The notes under the pieces were generated by a model. It made no database searches and was not told the origin of the DNA. It saw nothing but the letters and a program-made list of their open reading frames with translations. A stretch of 5,919 nucleotides of DNA, from positions 1 to 5,919 of the forward strand of contig JARBTU010000119.1 of NCBI GenBank assembly GCA_029240015.1, read 5' to 3'. This stretch comes from Oscillospiraceae bacterium (GTDB lineage: Bacteria; Bacillota; Clostridia; Oscillospirales; Ruminococcaceae). This document shows, piece by piece, positions 1 to 5,739 of this stretch. Within the stretch, counting starts at the first letter, position 1, and each line of letters opens with the position of its first letter. A program made the translations under genes and the position numbers.

Positions 1-1619
1 TCGGCCGCTTGATACACTTCCTCATCCGAAGCAGAAAGCCTTCCGTAGCGTATATTCTCTTTGATACTGCCGTTAAATAGCCAGGTATCCTGCAAAACCA
101 TCCCAAACATTGCACGCAAATCATTTCGAGAGAAGTCCTTAATGTCTACACCGTCAATTAAGATGCAACCTTCGTTCAGTTCATAGAATCTCATCAGCAG
201 TTTAACAATGGTTGTTTTTCCTGCTCCTGTCGGACCAACAATAGCTACTTTTTGCCCCGGCATAACGGTGCAGCTGAAGTCATTAATAACAATTTTGTCT
301 TCATTATATCCGAACTTCACGTTTTTAAACTCAACTTTTCCTGTAACTTTTTCAAGTTGAACTGATTTTTTGGTTTCCAATACTTCTTCGGACTCTTCCA
401 AAAATTCAAAAACACGTTCGGCAGCGGCAGCTGTTGACTGAAGGATATTCGCAATATTCGCTACTTGAGCGATAGGCTGGTTAAACTGTCTTGTGTACTG
501 GATAAACGACTGTATATTACCGATCGTCACGCTTCCTTTAACGGCAAGATATCCTCCCACCACACATACGGCAACGTATCCGATGTTTCCGATAAACATC
601 ATTACAGGCATCATCATACCAGAGAAAAACTGAGACTTCCACGCAGAACCGCTAAGTTTTTTGTTCATCTCTTTAAAAGTTTCAATCGAATGCTGTTCTC
701 CGTTAAAAGCTTTGACAATAACATGACCCGAATACATTTCTTCCACGTGACCATTGATGTCTCCCAAATATTGCTGTTGCTGTTTAAAGTATTTTTGAGA
801 ACGTTTTACAACAACGCTGATGAGAATCATGGAAATAGGAAGAACGATTAATGAAACCAATGTCATAATCCAGTTGATAGAGAACATCATAATCAGGATT
901 CCTATGATCATGGTGATGCTGGTCACAATTTGGGTCAAACTTTGCCCCAGCGTCTGGTTTACTGTGTCGACGTCATTCGTAACACGGCTCAAAATATCTC
1001 CATGGCTCTTTGTATCAAAATATTTAAGCGGTAACCGATCCATCTTCTGAGAAATCTGTTTTCTTAAATCATAAGAAACCTTTTGTGCAACCGAAGTCAT
1101 AATGAATCCCTGAATGTACGAGAAACCTGCACTGATTGCATATAAGGCAATCAACCAAATTAAAATAATTGCTACGCCGTCAAAATCTATCTGAGGCTTT
1201 TTAGTCAAATCAAGGTTTTTCAACAAGTCAATCTGCCTGTCATTCAATTTGTCTATCATTTCCGCAGGGAGCTTGTCAAACACATCCTCTCCCGTCGTTC
1301 CCGCAGGGAGAACAACTCCGCTTGGAAGGCTTTCATGAACTTTTTCATAAAACGTTTCGGACATATACCCATCCACAATTTTGTCCGTAGCCGTTCCCAA
1401 AATCTTAGGGGAAACAATAGTGAAAAGAGTACTTAATATGGCAAAGATGAAAACAACAAATATAGAAGCTTTATATACGCTTAGATTTTTCATGAGTTTG
1501 CCCATGGTTTGCTTGAAATTCTTTGCTTTTTCACCGGTGCCAATCGGTCCACCCGGACCGCCTCCCGGTCCGCCCGGTCCTCTTCTTGGTGCTTTTATTT
1601 TGCTCTGTTGCTCACTCAT
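1..1619 (-). CDS. ABC exporter half-transporter (permease + ATPase), second subunit, C-terminus cut by window edge
   Basis: Translating the minus strand from the ATG at 1619-1617 gives 539 uninterrupted residues up to the window edge. The order is typical of a type-IV (ABCB-like) exporter half. A Gly/Pro-rich cytoplasmic leader covers residues about 13-27. A six-helix membrane domain follows, with helices near 50-70, 147-172, 225-247, 250-272, 334-359 and possibly 370-392. The ATPase begins near 425, with Walker A GPTGAGKT at 462-469 and the Q-loop glutamine at 510 (MVLQD). The signature motif, Walker B and H-loop lie beyond the edge, so its catalytic state cannot be judged. Between helices 1 and 2 there is a long, mostly hydrophilic stretch (about 84-145), probably extracellular. 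The start is set by AAAGGAGG at 1634-1627, 7 nt upstream, and by an ATGA overlap with the preceding ABC gene. It probably pairs with that gene product as a heterodimeric multidrug-type exporter in the cytoplasmic membrane; the substrate is unknown. Confidence 0.93.
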   Translation of the reverse strand, partial: MSEQQSKIKAPRRGPGGPGGGPGGPIGTGEKAKNFKQTMGKLMKNLSVYKASIFVVFIFAILSTLFTIVSPKILGTATDKIVDGYMSETFYEKVHESLPSGVVLPAGTTGEDVFDKLPAEMIDKLNDRQIDLLKNLDLTKKPQIDFDGVAIILIWLIALYAISAGFSYIQGFIMTSVAQKVSYDLRKQISQKMDRLPLKYFDTKSHGDILSRVTNDVDTVNQTLGQSLTQIVTSITMIIGILIMMFSINWIMTLVSLIVLPISMILISVVVKRSQKYFKQQQQYLGDINGHVEEMYSGHVIVKAFNGEQHSIETFKEMNKKLSGSAWKSQFFSGMMMPVMMFIGNIGYVAVCVVGGYLAVKGSVTIGNIQSFIQYTRQFNQPIAQVANIANILQSTAAAAERVFEFLEESEEVLETKKSVQLEKVTGKVEFKNVKFGYNEDKIVINDFSCTVMPGQKVAIVGPTGAGKTTIVKLLMRFYELNEGCILIDGVDIKDFSRNDLRAMFGMVLQDTWLFNGSIKENIRYGRLSASDEEVYQAA

Positions 1620-3346
1620 GCCAATTCCTCCTTTGATAGTTGGGATAAGGCAATCTCTTTGTAAACATCGCAACCTTCCATCAATTCATCATGGGTTCCC
1701 ATTCCAACAATGCTTCCTTCGTCCAAAACCACAATCTTTTCTGCGTTTTTAATAGTGCTGATTCTTTGTGCAACAATAATAACCGTTGCTTCACCGAGTT
1801 CTTCTTTCAAAGCAGTTCTTAAATTAAAGTCTGTTTTAAAATCAAGTGCTGAGAAGCTGTCATCAAAGATATAGATGTCTGCTTGTTTTACAAGCGCTCT
1901 GGCAATTGACAAGCGTTGTTTTTGTCCCCCTGACACGTTTGTTCCGTCTTGCGAAATCGGTTCATTGTATTTTTCGGGTTTCGAATCTATAAATTCCGTT
2001 GCCTGCGCTATTCTTGCGGATTTTTCTATAAGTTCTTCATCAGCCGTTTCGTCTCCGTATTTCAAATTGGACTCGATTGTTCCTGAAAACAAAACACCTT
2101 TTTGAGGGATATATCCTATCTTTTCTCTTAGTTCCTGTTGCTTTACATGACTGATGTTCGCACCGTTTACAAGAATTTCTCCAACTGTTACATCGTAAAA
2201 ACGCGGTATGAGATTTACAAGAGTTGATTTTCCGCTTCCTGTACTTCCTATAATCGCCGTCGTTTCGCCCGGCTTCGCCGTGAAGTTGATATCTTTTAAC
2301 ACGTATTCTTCCGCCATCGGATATTTAAAAGAAACATCTTTAAACTCCACAAATCCCTTTTGAACTTCTACAAAAGATTCTGTATTTTCATGGTCCACAA
2401 TAACAGGTTCGGTCTGCAGTACTTCCCCTATACGAGTTGCCGCAACCGTTGCTCTTGGCAAAAAGATAAATATCATCGAAACCATTAAGAACGACATGAT
2501 TATCTGCATCGTATATTGAATGAACGCCATCATATCGCCGATTTGCATCGTTTCGTTGCCGATTGCTTTGGAGCCGACCCACACAATTAGAATGGAGATT
2601 CCGTTCATTACAAACATCATGGTAGGCATCATGACAACCATCGCACGGTTTACAAATAAATTGAGCTTGGTTAAATCCTGGTTTGCCCCTTCAAACCTTT
2701 CTTGCTCCTGGTCTTGTGTATTGAATGCTCTGATAACCATAAGACCCGTTAATCGTTCGCGCATGATCAGGTTTAAACGGTCAACCATTTTTTGAATCAT
2801 TTTAAACTTTTTCATCGTAGTTGCAAATAATACAACCATTAAGCACAAAATAAGTGCTACCGCAAGAGCAATAATCCACGTCATGGAAGAACTTTTCTGA
2901 ACCGCTCTTATAACACCGCCCACGCCCATAATCGGAGCAACAAGTACCATTCTTAAAAAGATGATGACAAACATTTGAACCTGCTGAACATCATTTGTTG
3001 AACGTGTAATAAGCGATGCCGTTGAAAATTTATCAAACTCAATGTTCGAGAAACCTTCAACTTTTGTAAAGATGTCGTCTCTTATGGTCATAGATGAAAT
3101 TGCGCCCACTCTTGAAGCCATAAGGCCGACAAGAACGGAACAGACAGCACCCAACAATGAGATTCCCAACATCTGAAACCCAACGGTGATAATGTAATTA
3201 TTGTCCCCCGCAACAATTCCGTCGTTTACGATTTTGGACATATAGTCCGGCAACGCAAGGTCTGTCATCGTTTGTATGAACAATAAAATGAATATTCCTA
3301 AAATGGAAAATATGTGCGGCTTATAATACTTTAGTAGTTTGCTCAT
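1616..3346 (-). CDS. ABC exporter half-transporter (permease + ATPase), first subunit with degenerate catalytic residues
   Basis: A complete 576-residue ABCB-type half-transporter. Membrane helices lie near residues 12-32, 52-76, 125-148, 155-178, 238-260 and 275-297, followed by an ATPase domain from about 331. Visible motifs are Walker A GSTGSGKS (367-374), Q-loop Gln415, signature VSGGQ (471-475), Walker B ending at Asp495, and D-loop SALD (499-502). The residue after Walker B is Asp496 rather than the catalytic Glu, and the switch histidine is Gln527 (VAQRIS). Members of heterodimeric exporters such as TM287/288 show the same pair of changes in the subunit that builds the non-hydrolysing site, so this is inferred to be that subunit, paired with the product of the next gene. 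The start at 3346 has AGGGAG 8 nt upstream and overlaps the marR stop as ATGA; the stop overlaps the next start in the same way. Probable role: ATP-driven efflux of drug-like or lipophilic compounds, controlled by the MarR protein upstream. Confidence 0.96.
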   Translation of the reverse strand: MSKLLKYYKPHIFSILGIFILLFIQTMTDLALPDYMSKIVNDGIVAGDNNYIITVGFQMLGISLLGAVCSVLVGLMASRVGAISSMTIRDDIFTKVEGFSNIEFDKFSTASLITRSTNDVQQVQMFVIIFLRMVLVAPIMGVGGVIRAVQKSSSMTWIIALAVALILCLMVVLFATTMKKFKMIQKMVDRLNLIMRERLTGLMVIRAFNTQDQEQERFEGANQDLTKLNLFVNRAMVVMMPTMMFVMNGISILIVWVGSKAIGNETMQIGDMMAFIQYTMQIIMSFLMVSMIFIFLPRATVAATRIGEVLQTEPVIVDHENTESFVEVQKGFVEFKDVSFKYPMAEEYVLKDINFTAKPGETTAIIGSTGSGKSTLVNLIPRFYDVTVGEILVNGANISHVKQQELREKIGYIPQKGVLFSGTIESNLKYGDETADEELIEKSARIAQATEFIDSKPEKYNEPISQDGTNVSGGQKQRLSIARALVKQADIYIFDDSFSALDFKTDFNLRTALKEELGEATVIIVAQRISTIKNAEKIVVLDEGSIVGMGTHDELMEGCDVYKEIALSQLSKEELA

Positions 3347-3813
3347 TCATTTCTCTCCCTACAATTATTTTGATATTGTTCCGTATATGAAAAAATAAGA
3401 TTAAGCAGCCGTATAAACTCCTCTGTCTGACTTTTCCCTAGCTGGTCAACAATATGAAGTGCCATTTTTTTTGATGCGTCGAATTTTTTCTCGACAAATT
3501 CAATCCCCTTATCCGTGATTTCCACGTTTATTTTTCTTTTATCTTTGTTGTCCGAACCCTTCCTTCTAATGATGTAGCCCTTTTGTTCCAAAGCATTTAG
3601 TGAAATGGTCACATTAGGACGCTGAATGTCCAGAAAATCACTTATCTGCGAAGGACCCACAAAAGTTCCTTCTTTATTATGATGATACAAACACATCAAG
3701 ACAGCCATTTCCCCTTGCATCGTTCCAGACATGGAGGCCTGTTTCGCTTTTTTTGACATAAAATTGTGAAAAGTTTCCAAAAGCTGTTTTGCAAGATAAG
3801 AGTTTTCTTCCAT
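3343..3813 (-). CDS. MarR-family transcriptional regulator
   Basis: A 156-residue winged-helix regulator of normal MarR length. N-terminal and C-terminal helices (about 5-25 and 110-150) would form the dimer interface. The DNA-binding part covers about 50-100: helix-turn-helix with a recognition helix near 65-79 (RPNVTISLNALEQKG), then a charged wing RRKGSDNKDKR (83-93) that matches the family's conserved Asp/Arg wing pattern. An upstream in-frame ATG at 3864 would add 17 residues, but it lies inside the probable promoter/operator, whereas the ATG at 3813 has AGGTGG 7 nt upstream, so the shorter start is chosen. It is the first gene of the operon with the two ABC subunits, overlapping the first by 4 bp (ATGA). 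MarR proteins in this arrangement usually repress their own operon and release DNA on binding a small ligand; that mode of control, and the ligand, are inferred here. Confidence 0.94.
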   Translation of the reverse strand: MEENSYLAKQLLETFHNFMSKKAKQASMSGTMQGEMAVLMCLYHHNKEGTFVGPSQISDFLDIQRPNVTISLNALEQKGYIIRRKGSDNKDKRKINVEITDKGIEFVEKKFDASKKMALHIVDQLGKSQTEEFIRLLNLIFSYTEQYQNNCRERNE

Positions 3814-3820
3814 TTCTTCA

Positions 3821-3826
3821 CCACCT
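3821..3826 (-). promoter_or_regulatory. Ribosome binding site that fixes the marR start
   Basis: On the minus strand AGGTGG precedes the ATG at 3813 by 7 nt. It supports translation starting there rather than at the in-frame ATG at 3864, which has no good Shine-Dalgarno and would sit in the promoter. Confidence 0.8.
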
Positions 3827-3835
3827 AATAGTATA

Positions 3836-3870
3836 ATAGTTATAACAATATAATTATATATCATAACTAT
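3836..3870. promoter_or_regulatory. Candidate MarR operator: inverted repeat over the operon promoter
   Basis: ATAGTTAT at 3836-3843 and ATAACTAT at 3863-3870 form a perfect 8-bp inverted repeat with arm centres 27 bp apart. Inside it are two further palindromes, GTTATAAC (3839-3846) and ATATAATTATAT (3848-3859). The dyad covers the probable -35/spacer on one side and the transcription start on the other, a suitable place for autorepression by the adjacent MarR protein. The assignment is inferred from position and symmetry only, and AT-rich DNA gives short palindromes by chance. Confidence 0.45.
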
Positions 3871-3875
3871 ATCAA
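3847..3875 (-). promoter_or_regulatory. Probable sigma-A promoter of the marR-ABC-ABC operon
   Basis: Reading the minus strand, TTGATA (3875-3870) is followed after 17 bp by TATATT (3852-3847), placing the transcription start near 3840 and the ribosome binding site about 15 nt further on. The region is so AT-rich that other -10 choices exist (for example TATAAT at 3858-3853 with TTGTTT at 3883-3878 and a 19-bp spacer), so the exact hexamers are uncertain. Confidence 0.5.
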
Positions 3876-3958
3876 AAAAACAATTTAATATTGATATTAT
3901 TTAAACTTTTTATTAACAAAACACACAATAATTACCATGTTTTTTATTGCAATATGCT

Positions 3959-4008
3959 TAATTTTTTAATTATCTCGGCAACAAATATCTGTCTAAATTA
4001 AAAAATTA
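3959..4008. repeat. 13-bp perfect inverted repeat with 24-nt loop
   Basis: TAATTTTTTAATT (3959-3971) pairs perfectly with AATTAAAAAATTA (3996-4008). The stem is entirely A/T, while the 24-nt spacer (3972-3995) contains most of the G and C in the vicinity. It sits midway between the two divergent genes. It could be a binding site or simply a by-product of A/T tracts; it lacks the GC-rich stem expected of a terminator. Confidence 0.5.
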
Positions 4009-4043
4009 CAATTTTTCCATATTAAAAAAAGAATAAAATTCAA

Positions 4044-4071
4044 TTGAAGCGACAAAATAATATGTATAAAT
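4044..4071 (+). promoter_or_regulatory. Possible promoter of the YvlD-like membrane protein gene
   Basis: TTGAAG (4044-4049) is followed after 16 bp by ATAAAT (4066-4071), with a TG at 4063-4064 in the extended -10 position; TATAAA at 4065-4070 is the one-base alternative. The transcript would start around 4078, leaving a leader of about 35 nt before the ATG. This is a weak match in AT-rich DNA. Confidence 0.35.
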
Positions 4072-4113
4072 CAAATTTTTAATATGATTTTATTATTTTA
4101 GGGGGAATATATA

Positions 4114-4473
4114 ATGTCAGATCAAAATAAATCAGGAATGACCGTTTTTTGGCGATGGATAGGAAGATTGGTTATCATTGCAATCATTTTGTCAATTGTT
4201 TCTTTCTTAACACCGGGATTTTCTATCAGCGGACTATGGTCATTTTTACTTGCCGCACTTGTTATTACTGCGCTTGACTATCTGGTAGAAAAAATCATGA
4301 AAGTAGATGCCTCACCTTTTGGAAAAGGATTAAAAGGATTCATTATTTCCGCTGTTATCATCTATTTTGCACAGTTCCTAGTACCTAATATGGAAGTATC
4401 TATTTTAGGCGCAGTATTGGGAGCGTTGGTTATCGGTGTACTTGATGCCATATTCCCAACTAGGGTTATGTAA
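4114..4473 (+). CDS. Small membrane protein of the YvlD / phage holin family 4 (PF04020-like)
   Basis: A 119-residue very hydrophobic protein with about four membrane helices (near 14-34, 41-57, 73-91 and 95-113) and a short polar N-terminus. It contains an internal repeat: residues 31-55 (starting FLTPGFSISG) and 88-111 (starting FLVPNMEVS) share a 'FL-x-P ... LGALVI-x-x-LD' pattern, as expected of the YvlD-like family, whose members are built from two similar halves. Family members are often labelled phage holin, but most are chromosomal genes of unknown function, and no phage gene is near this one. The start has AGGGGGAA at 4100-4107, 6 nt upstream of the ATG. It is flanked by a divergent operon on the left and a terminator on the right, so it is probably a single-gene transcript. 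Function is unknown; a link with envelope stress or membrane homeostasis would be a guess. Confidence 0.85.
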   Translation: MSDQNKSGMTVFWRWIGRLVIIAIILSIVSFLTPGFSISGLWSFLLAALVITALDYLVEKIMKVDASPFGKGLKGFIISAVIIYFAQFLVPNMEVSILGAVLGALVIGVLDAIFPTRVM

Positions 4474-4513
4474 TAAACCTGATCGTTTCAGAATTATATC
4501 AGATAAATTTTTT

Positions 4514-4551
4514 AAGCACTCATTTCGAATGATTTGGGTGCTTATTTTTTT
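4514..4551 (+). terminator. Intrinsic terminator after the YvlD-like gene
   Basis: AAGCACTCA (4514-4522) pairs with TGGGTGCTT (4535-4543) in a 9-bp stem with one T-G wobble and a 12-nt loop. It is followed by A and seven T residues (4545-4551). It lies about 40 nt after the stop codon and separates this transcript from splB. Confidence 0.8.
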
Positions 4552-4635
4552 ATTTATTGCACTTAACCTCTACATAGGATAAAAACAGGGATTGTGTAAA
4601 AAATATTGATAAAAATATAAAGCAGGTGTAAAAAA
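4552..4635 (+). other. Upstream region of splB
   Basis: Short AT-rich leader between the preceding terminator and splB. A ribosome binding site AGGTG (4624-4628) stands 7 nt before the ATG. No convincing promoter was found: TTGCAC (4557-4562) has only TAAAAA at 17 bp, and no good match to the forespore sigma-G consensus (-10 CATnnTA), which drives splB in Bacillus subtilis, was seen. No splA-like gene precedes splB. Confidence 0.5.
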
Positions 4636-5658
4636 ATGTTTGTTCCCAAACAGGCGTTGTTTGACAAGCGTGCACTCAACTATCCTTTGGGTGTTCATAT
4701 CTATGATCAAATCAAATCGAAAGAAAATATAAAGATAATCGAGACTTCTGGCAACAAGATAAAATCCATTATCGAAAACGGAGATGGCGAAAACTTTTAT
4801 AAAAAAGGAAAGCAAACTTTGGTTGTTGGAATCAAAACCAAAGGAGAGTTTCAAACCTGTAAGCCTTCTGCTCATTATCAGCTCCCTTTAGTGAGCGGGT
4901 GTATGGGGCAATGTGAATATTGTTACCTCCATACCCAACTTGGAACCAGACCATATGTCAAAGTCAATGTAAATATTGATGAGATTCTCGGCCAAGCAGA
5001 AAAATACATGGCGAGCAGACCGAACGACATTACCATATTTGAAGGAGCAGCAACGTCCGACCCTTTATGTGTTGAAAGATATACCCAAGCTTTGGAGACA
5101 AGCATTCGCTTTTTTGCAGATCATCCAAACGGGCGGTTCCGATTCGTAACCAAATACAACAACGTTGAAGAACTTCTCAATATTGACCATCGTAATCATA
5201 CAGAAATCAGATTCAGTATCAACACCGACAAAATCATCAAAGCATATGAACATCACACTGCTTCATTATCTCAAAGGTTAAAAGCTGCCGGAAAAGTAAT
5301 TGCAGCAGGATATCCTGTCGGATTTCTGATTGCCCCCGTTTTTGTTTATGACGGATGGCAGCAGGAGTATGAGCAGCTTATCAGCAATTTAAAAGATTCT
5401 GTAAGCACCAATCCAAGTCACCTGTTCTTTTTTGAAATCATCACTCATCGGTACACACCAAGGGCGAAATCGATTATTACTGAAATCTTTCCCAACACCA
5501 CTCTCCCAATGTCGGATGAGGAAAGACAATATAAATATGGCCAGTTCGGATATGGAAAATTCGTTTATCCCAAGGAAAACATGAATGATATCAAGTCTTT
5601 TTTTCAAGAAAAGATTCCTTTTTATTTCCCTGAAAGCGAAATCAAATATATCGTCTGA
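4636..5658 (+). CDS. splB: Spore photoproduct lyase (radical SAM DNA repair enzyme)
   Basis: A 340-residue protein, about the length of Bacillus subtilis SplB (342). The family enzyme uses a [4Fe-4S] cluster and S-adenosylmethionine to cleave 5-thyminyl-5,6-dihydrothymine (spore photoproduct) back to two thymines during germination. The radical-SAM motif CMGQCEYC gives cluster ligands Cys89, Cys93 and Cys96. Tyr95 and Tyr97 match the tyrosines Tyr97/Tyr99 of the Bacillus enzyme's radical relay. Other family stretches are KPSAHY (76-81), ATSDP (139-143), RFSIN (192-196), AGYPVGF (224-230), IITHRYTPRAK (268-278) and YKYGQFGYGK (299-308). The protein has five cysteines: 75, 89, 93, 96 and 145. 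At the place of the hydrogen-donating Cys141 of B. subtilis there appears to be Ala139, with Cys145 nearby. The start is supported by AGGTG 7 nt upstream, and the gene is flanked by terminators on both sides, so it is probably monocistronic. It implies an endospore-forming host. Confidence 0.95.
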   Translation: MFVPKQALFDKRALNYPLGVHIYDQIKSKENIKIIETSGNKIKSIIENGDGENFYKKGKQTLVVGIKTKGEFQTCKPSAHYQLPLVSGCMGQCEYCYLHTQLGTRPYVKVNVNIDEILGQAEKYMASRPNDITIFEGAATSDPLCVERYTQALETSIRFFADHPNGRFRFVTKYNNVEELLNIDHRNHTEIRFSINTDKIIKAYEHHTASLSQRLKAAGKVIAAGYPVGFLIAPVFVYDGWQQEYEQLISNLKDSVSTNPSHLFFFEIITHRYTPRAKSIITEIFPNTTLPMSDEERQYKYGQFGYGKFVYPKENMNDIKSFFQEKIPFYFPESEIKYIV

Positions 5659-5677
5659 TCATTCTGTAGAAAAAACA

Positions 5678-5705
5678 AAAAAAGCGGCTATATAGCCGCT
5701 TTTTT
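5678..5705. terminator. Bidirectional intrinsic terminator between splB and the convergent cell-wall-binding gene
   Basis: A perfect 28-bp palindrome: six A, the GC-rich core GCGGCTATATAGCCGC (5684-5699), then six T. It starts 19 nt after the splB stop and 34 nt beyond the stop of the leftward gene. Each strand shows a strong hairpin followed by T residues; the minus strand has a longer tract (seven T, G, six T), so it can serve both converging transcripts. Confidence 0.9.
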
Positions 5706-5739
5706 GTTTATAATTTAGGATTATAAAAACTTCATTATT

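Larger units (their letters stand above)
3814..4113. other. Divergent AT-rich intergenic region between marR and the YvlD-like gene
   Basis: About 300 bp with very low GC content and no credible coding sequence on either strand; the longest ATG-started frames seen on the plus strand are about ten codons. It holds the marR promoter/operator on its left, a 13-bp inverted repeat in the middle (3959-4008) and a possible rightward promoter near 4044-4071. No riboswitch, T-box or small-RNA signature was recognised. Confidence 0.7.

Noticed and set aside
1..1619. Second ABC subunit as a truncated or broken gene
   Set aside because: The frame is fully open to the edge and simply continues outside the window; there is no stop or frameshift.
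465..1752. Several plus-strand open frames opposite the second ABC gene (465-851, 820-1050, 1381-1752)
   Set aside because: They lie antisense to a well-conserved ABC transporter, show no recognisable domain, and have compositions expected of an opposite-strand shadow.
1875..2795. Open frames within the first ABC gene on both strands (1875-2105, 2388-2582, 2520-2795)
   Set aside because: They overlap the membrane and ATPase coding sequence entirely and carry no family signature.
3343..3864. Longer marR reading frame starting at 3864
   Set aside because: The extra 17 residues would be encoded inside the probable promoter and operator, the upstream ATG lacks a good ribosome binding site, and the ATG at 3813 has AGGTGG at ideal spacing and gives a normal MarR length.
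3874..4113. CRISPR array, riboswitch or small RNA in the AT-rich intergenic region
   Set aside because: No regularly spaced repeats, no GC-rich conserved stems and no internal terminator were seen; the short palindromes are A/T tracts.
4114..4473. Prophage remnant suggested by the holin-family membrane protein
   Set aside because: No other phage gene, integrase or attachment-site repeat is visible, and this family is mostly chromosomal.
4592..4621. Promoter-like pair TTGTGT / TATAAA just before splB
   Set aside because: Transcription would start at or after the ribosome binding site at 4624-4628, leaving no usable leader.
4570..5607. Minus-strand open frames opposite splB (4570-4875, 4923-5105, 5065-5256, 5389-5607)
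   Set aside because: Shadows of the conserved SplB coding sequence; no ribosome binding sites or domains were seen.
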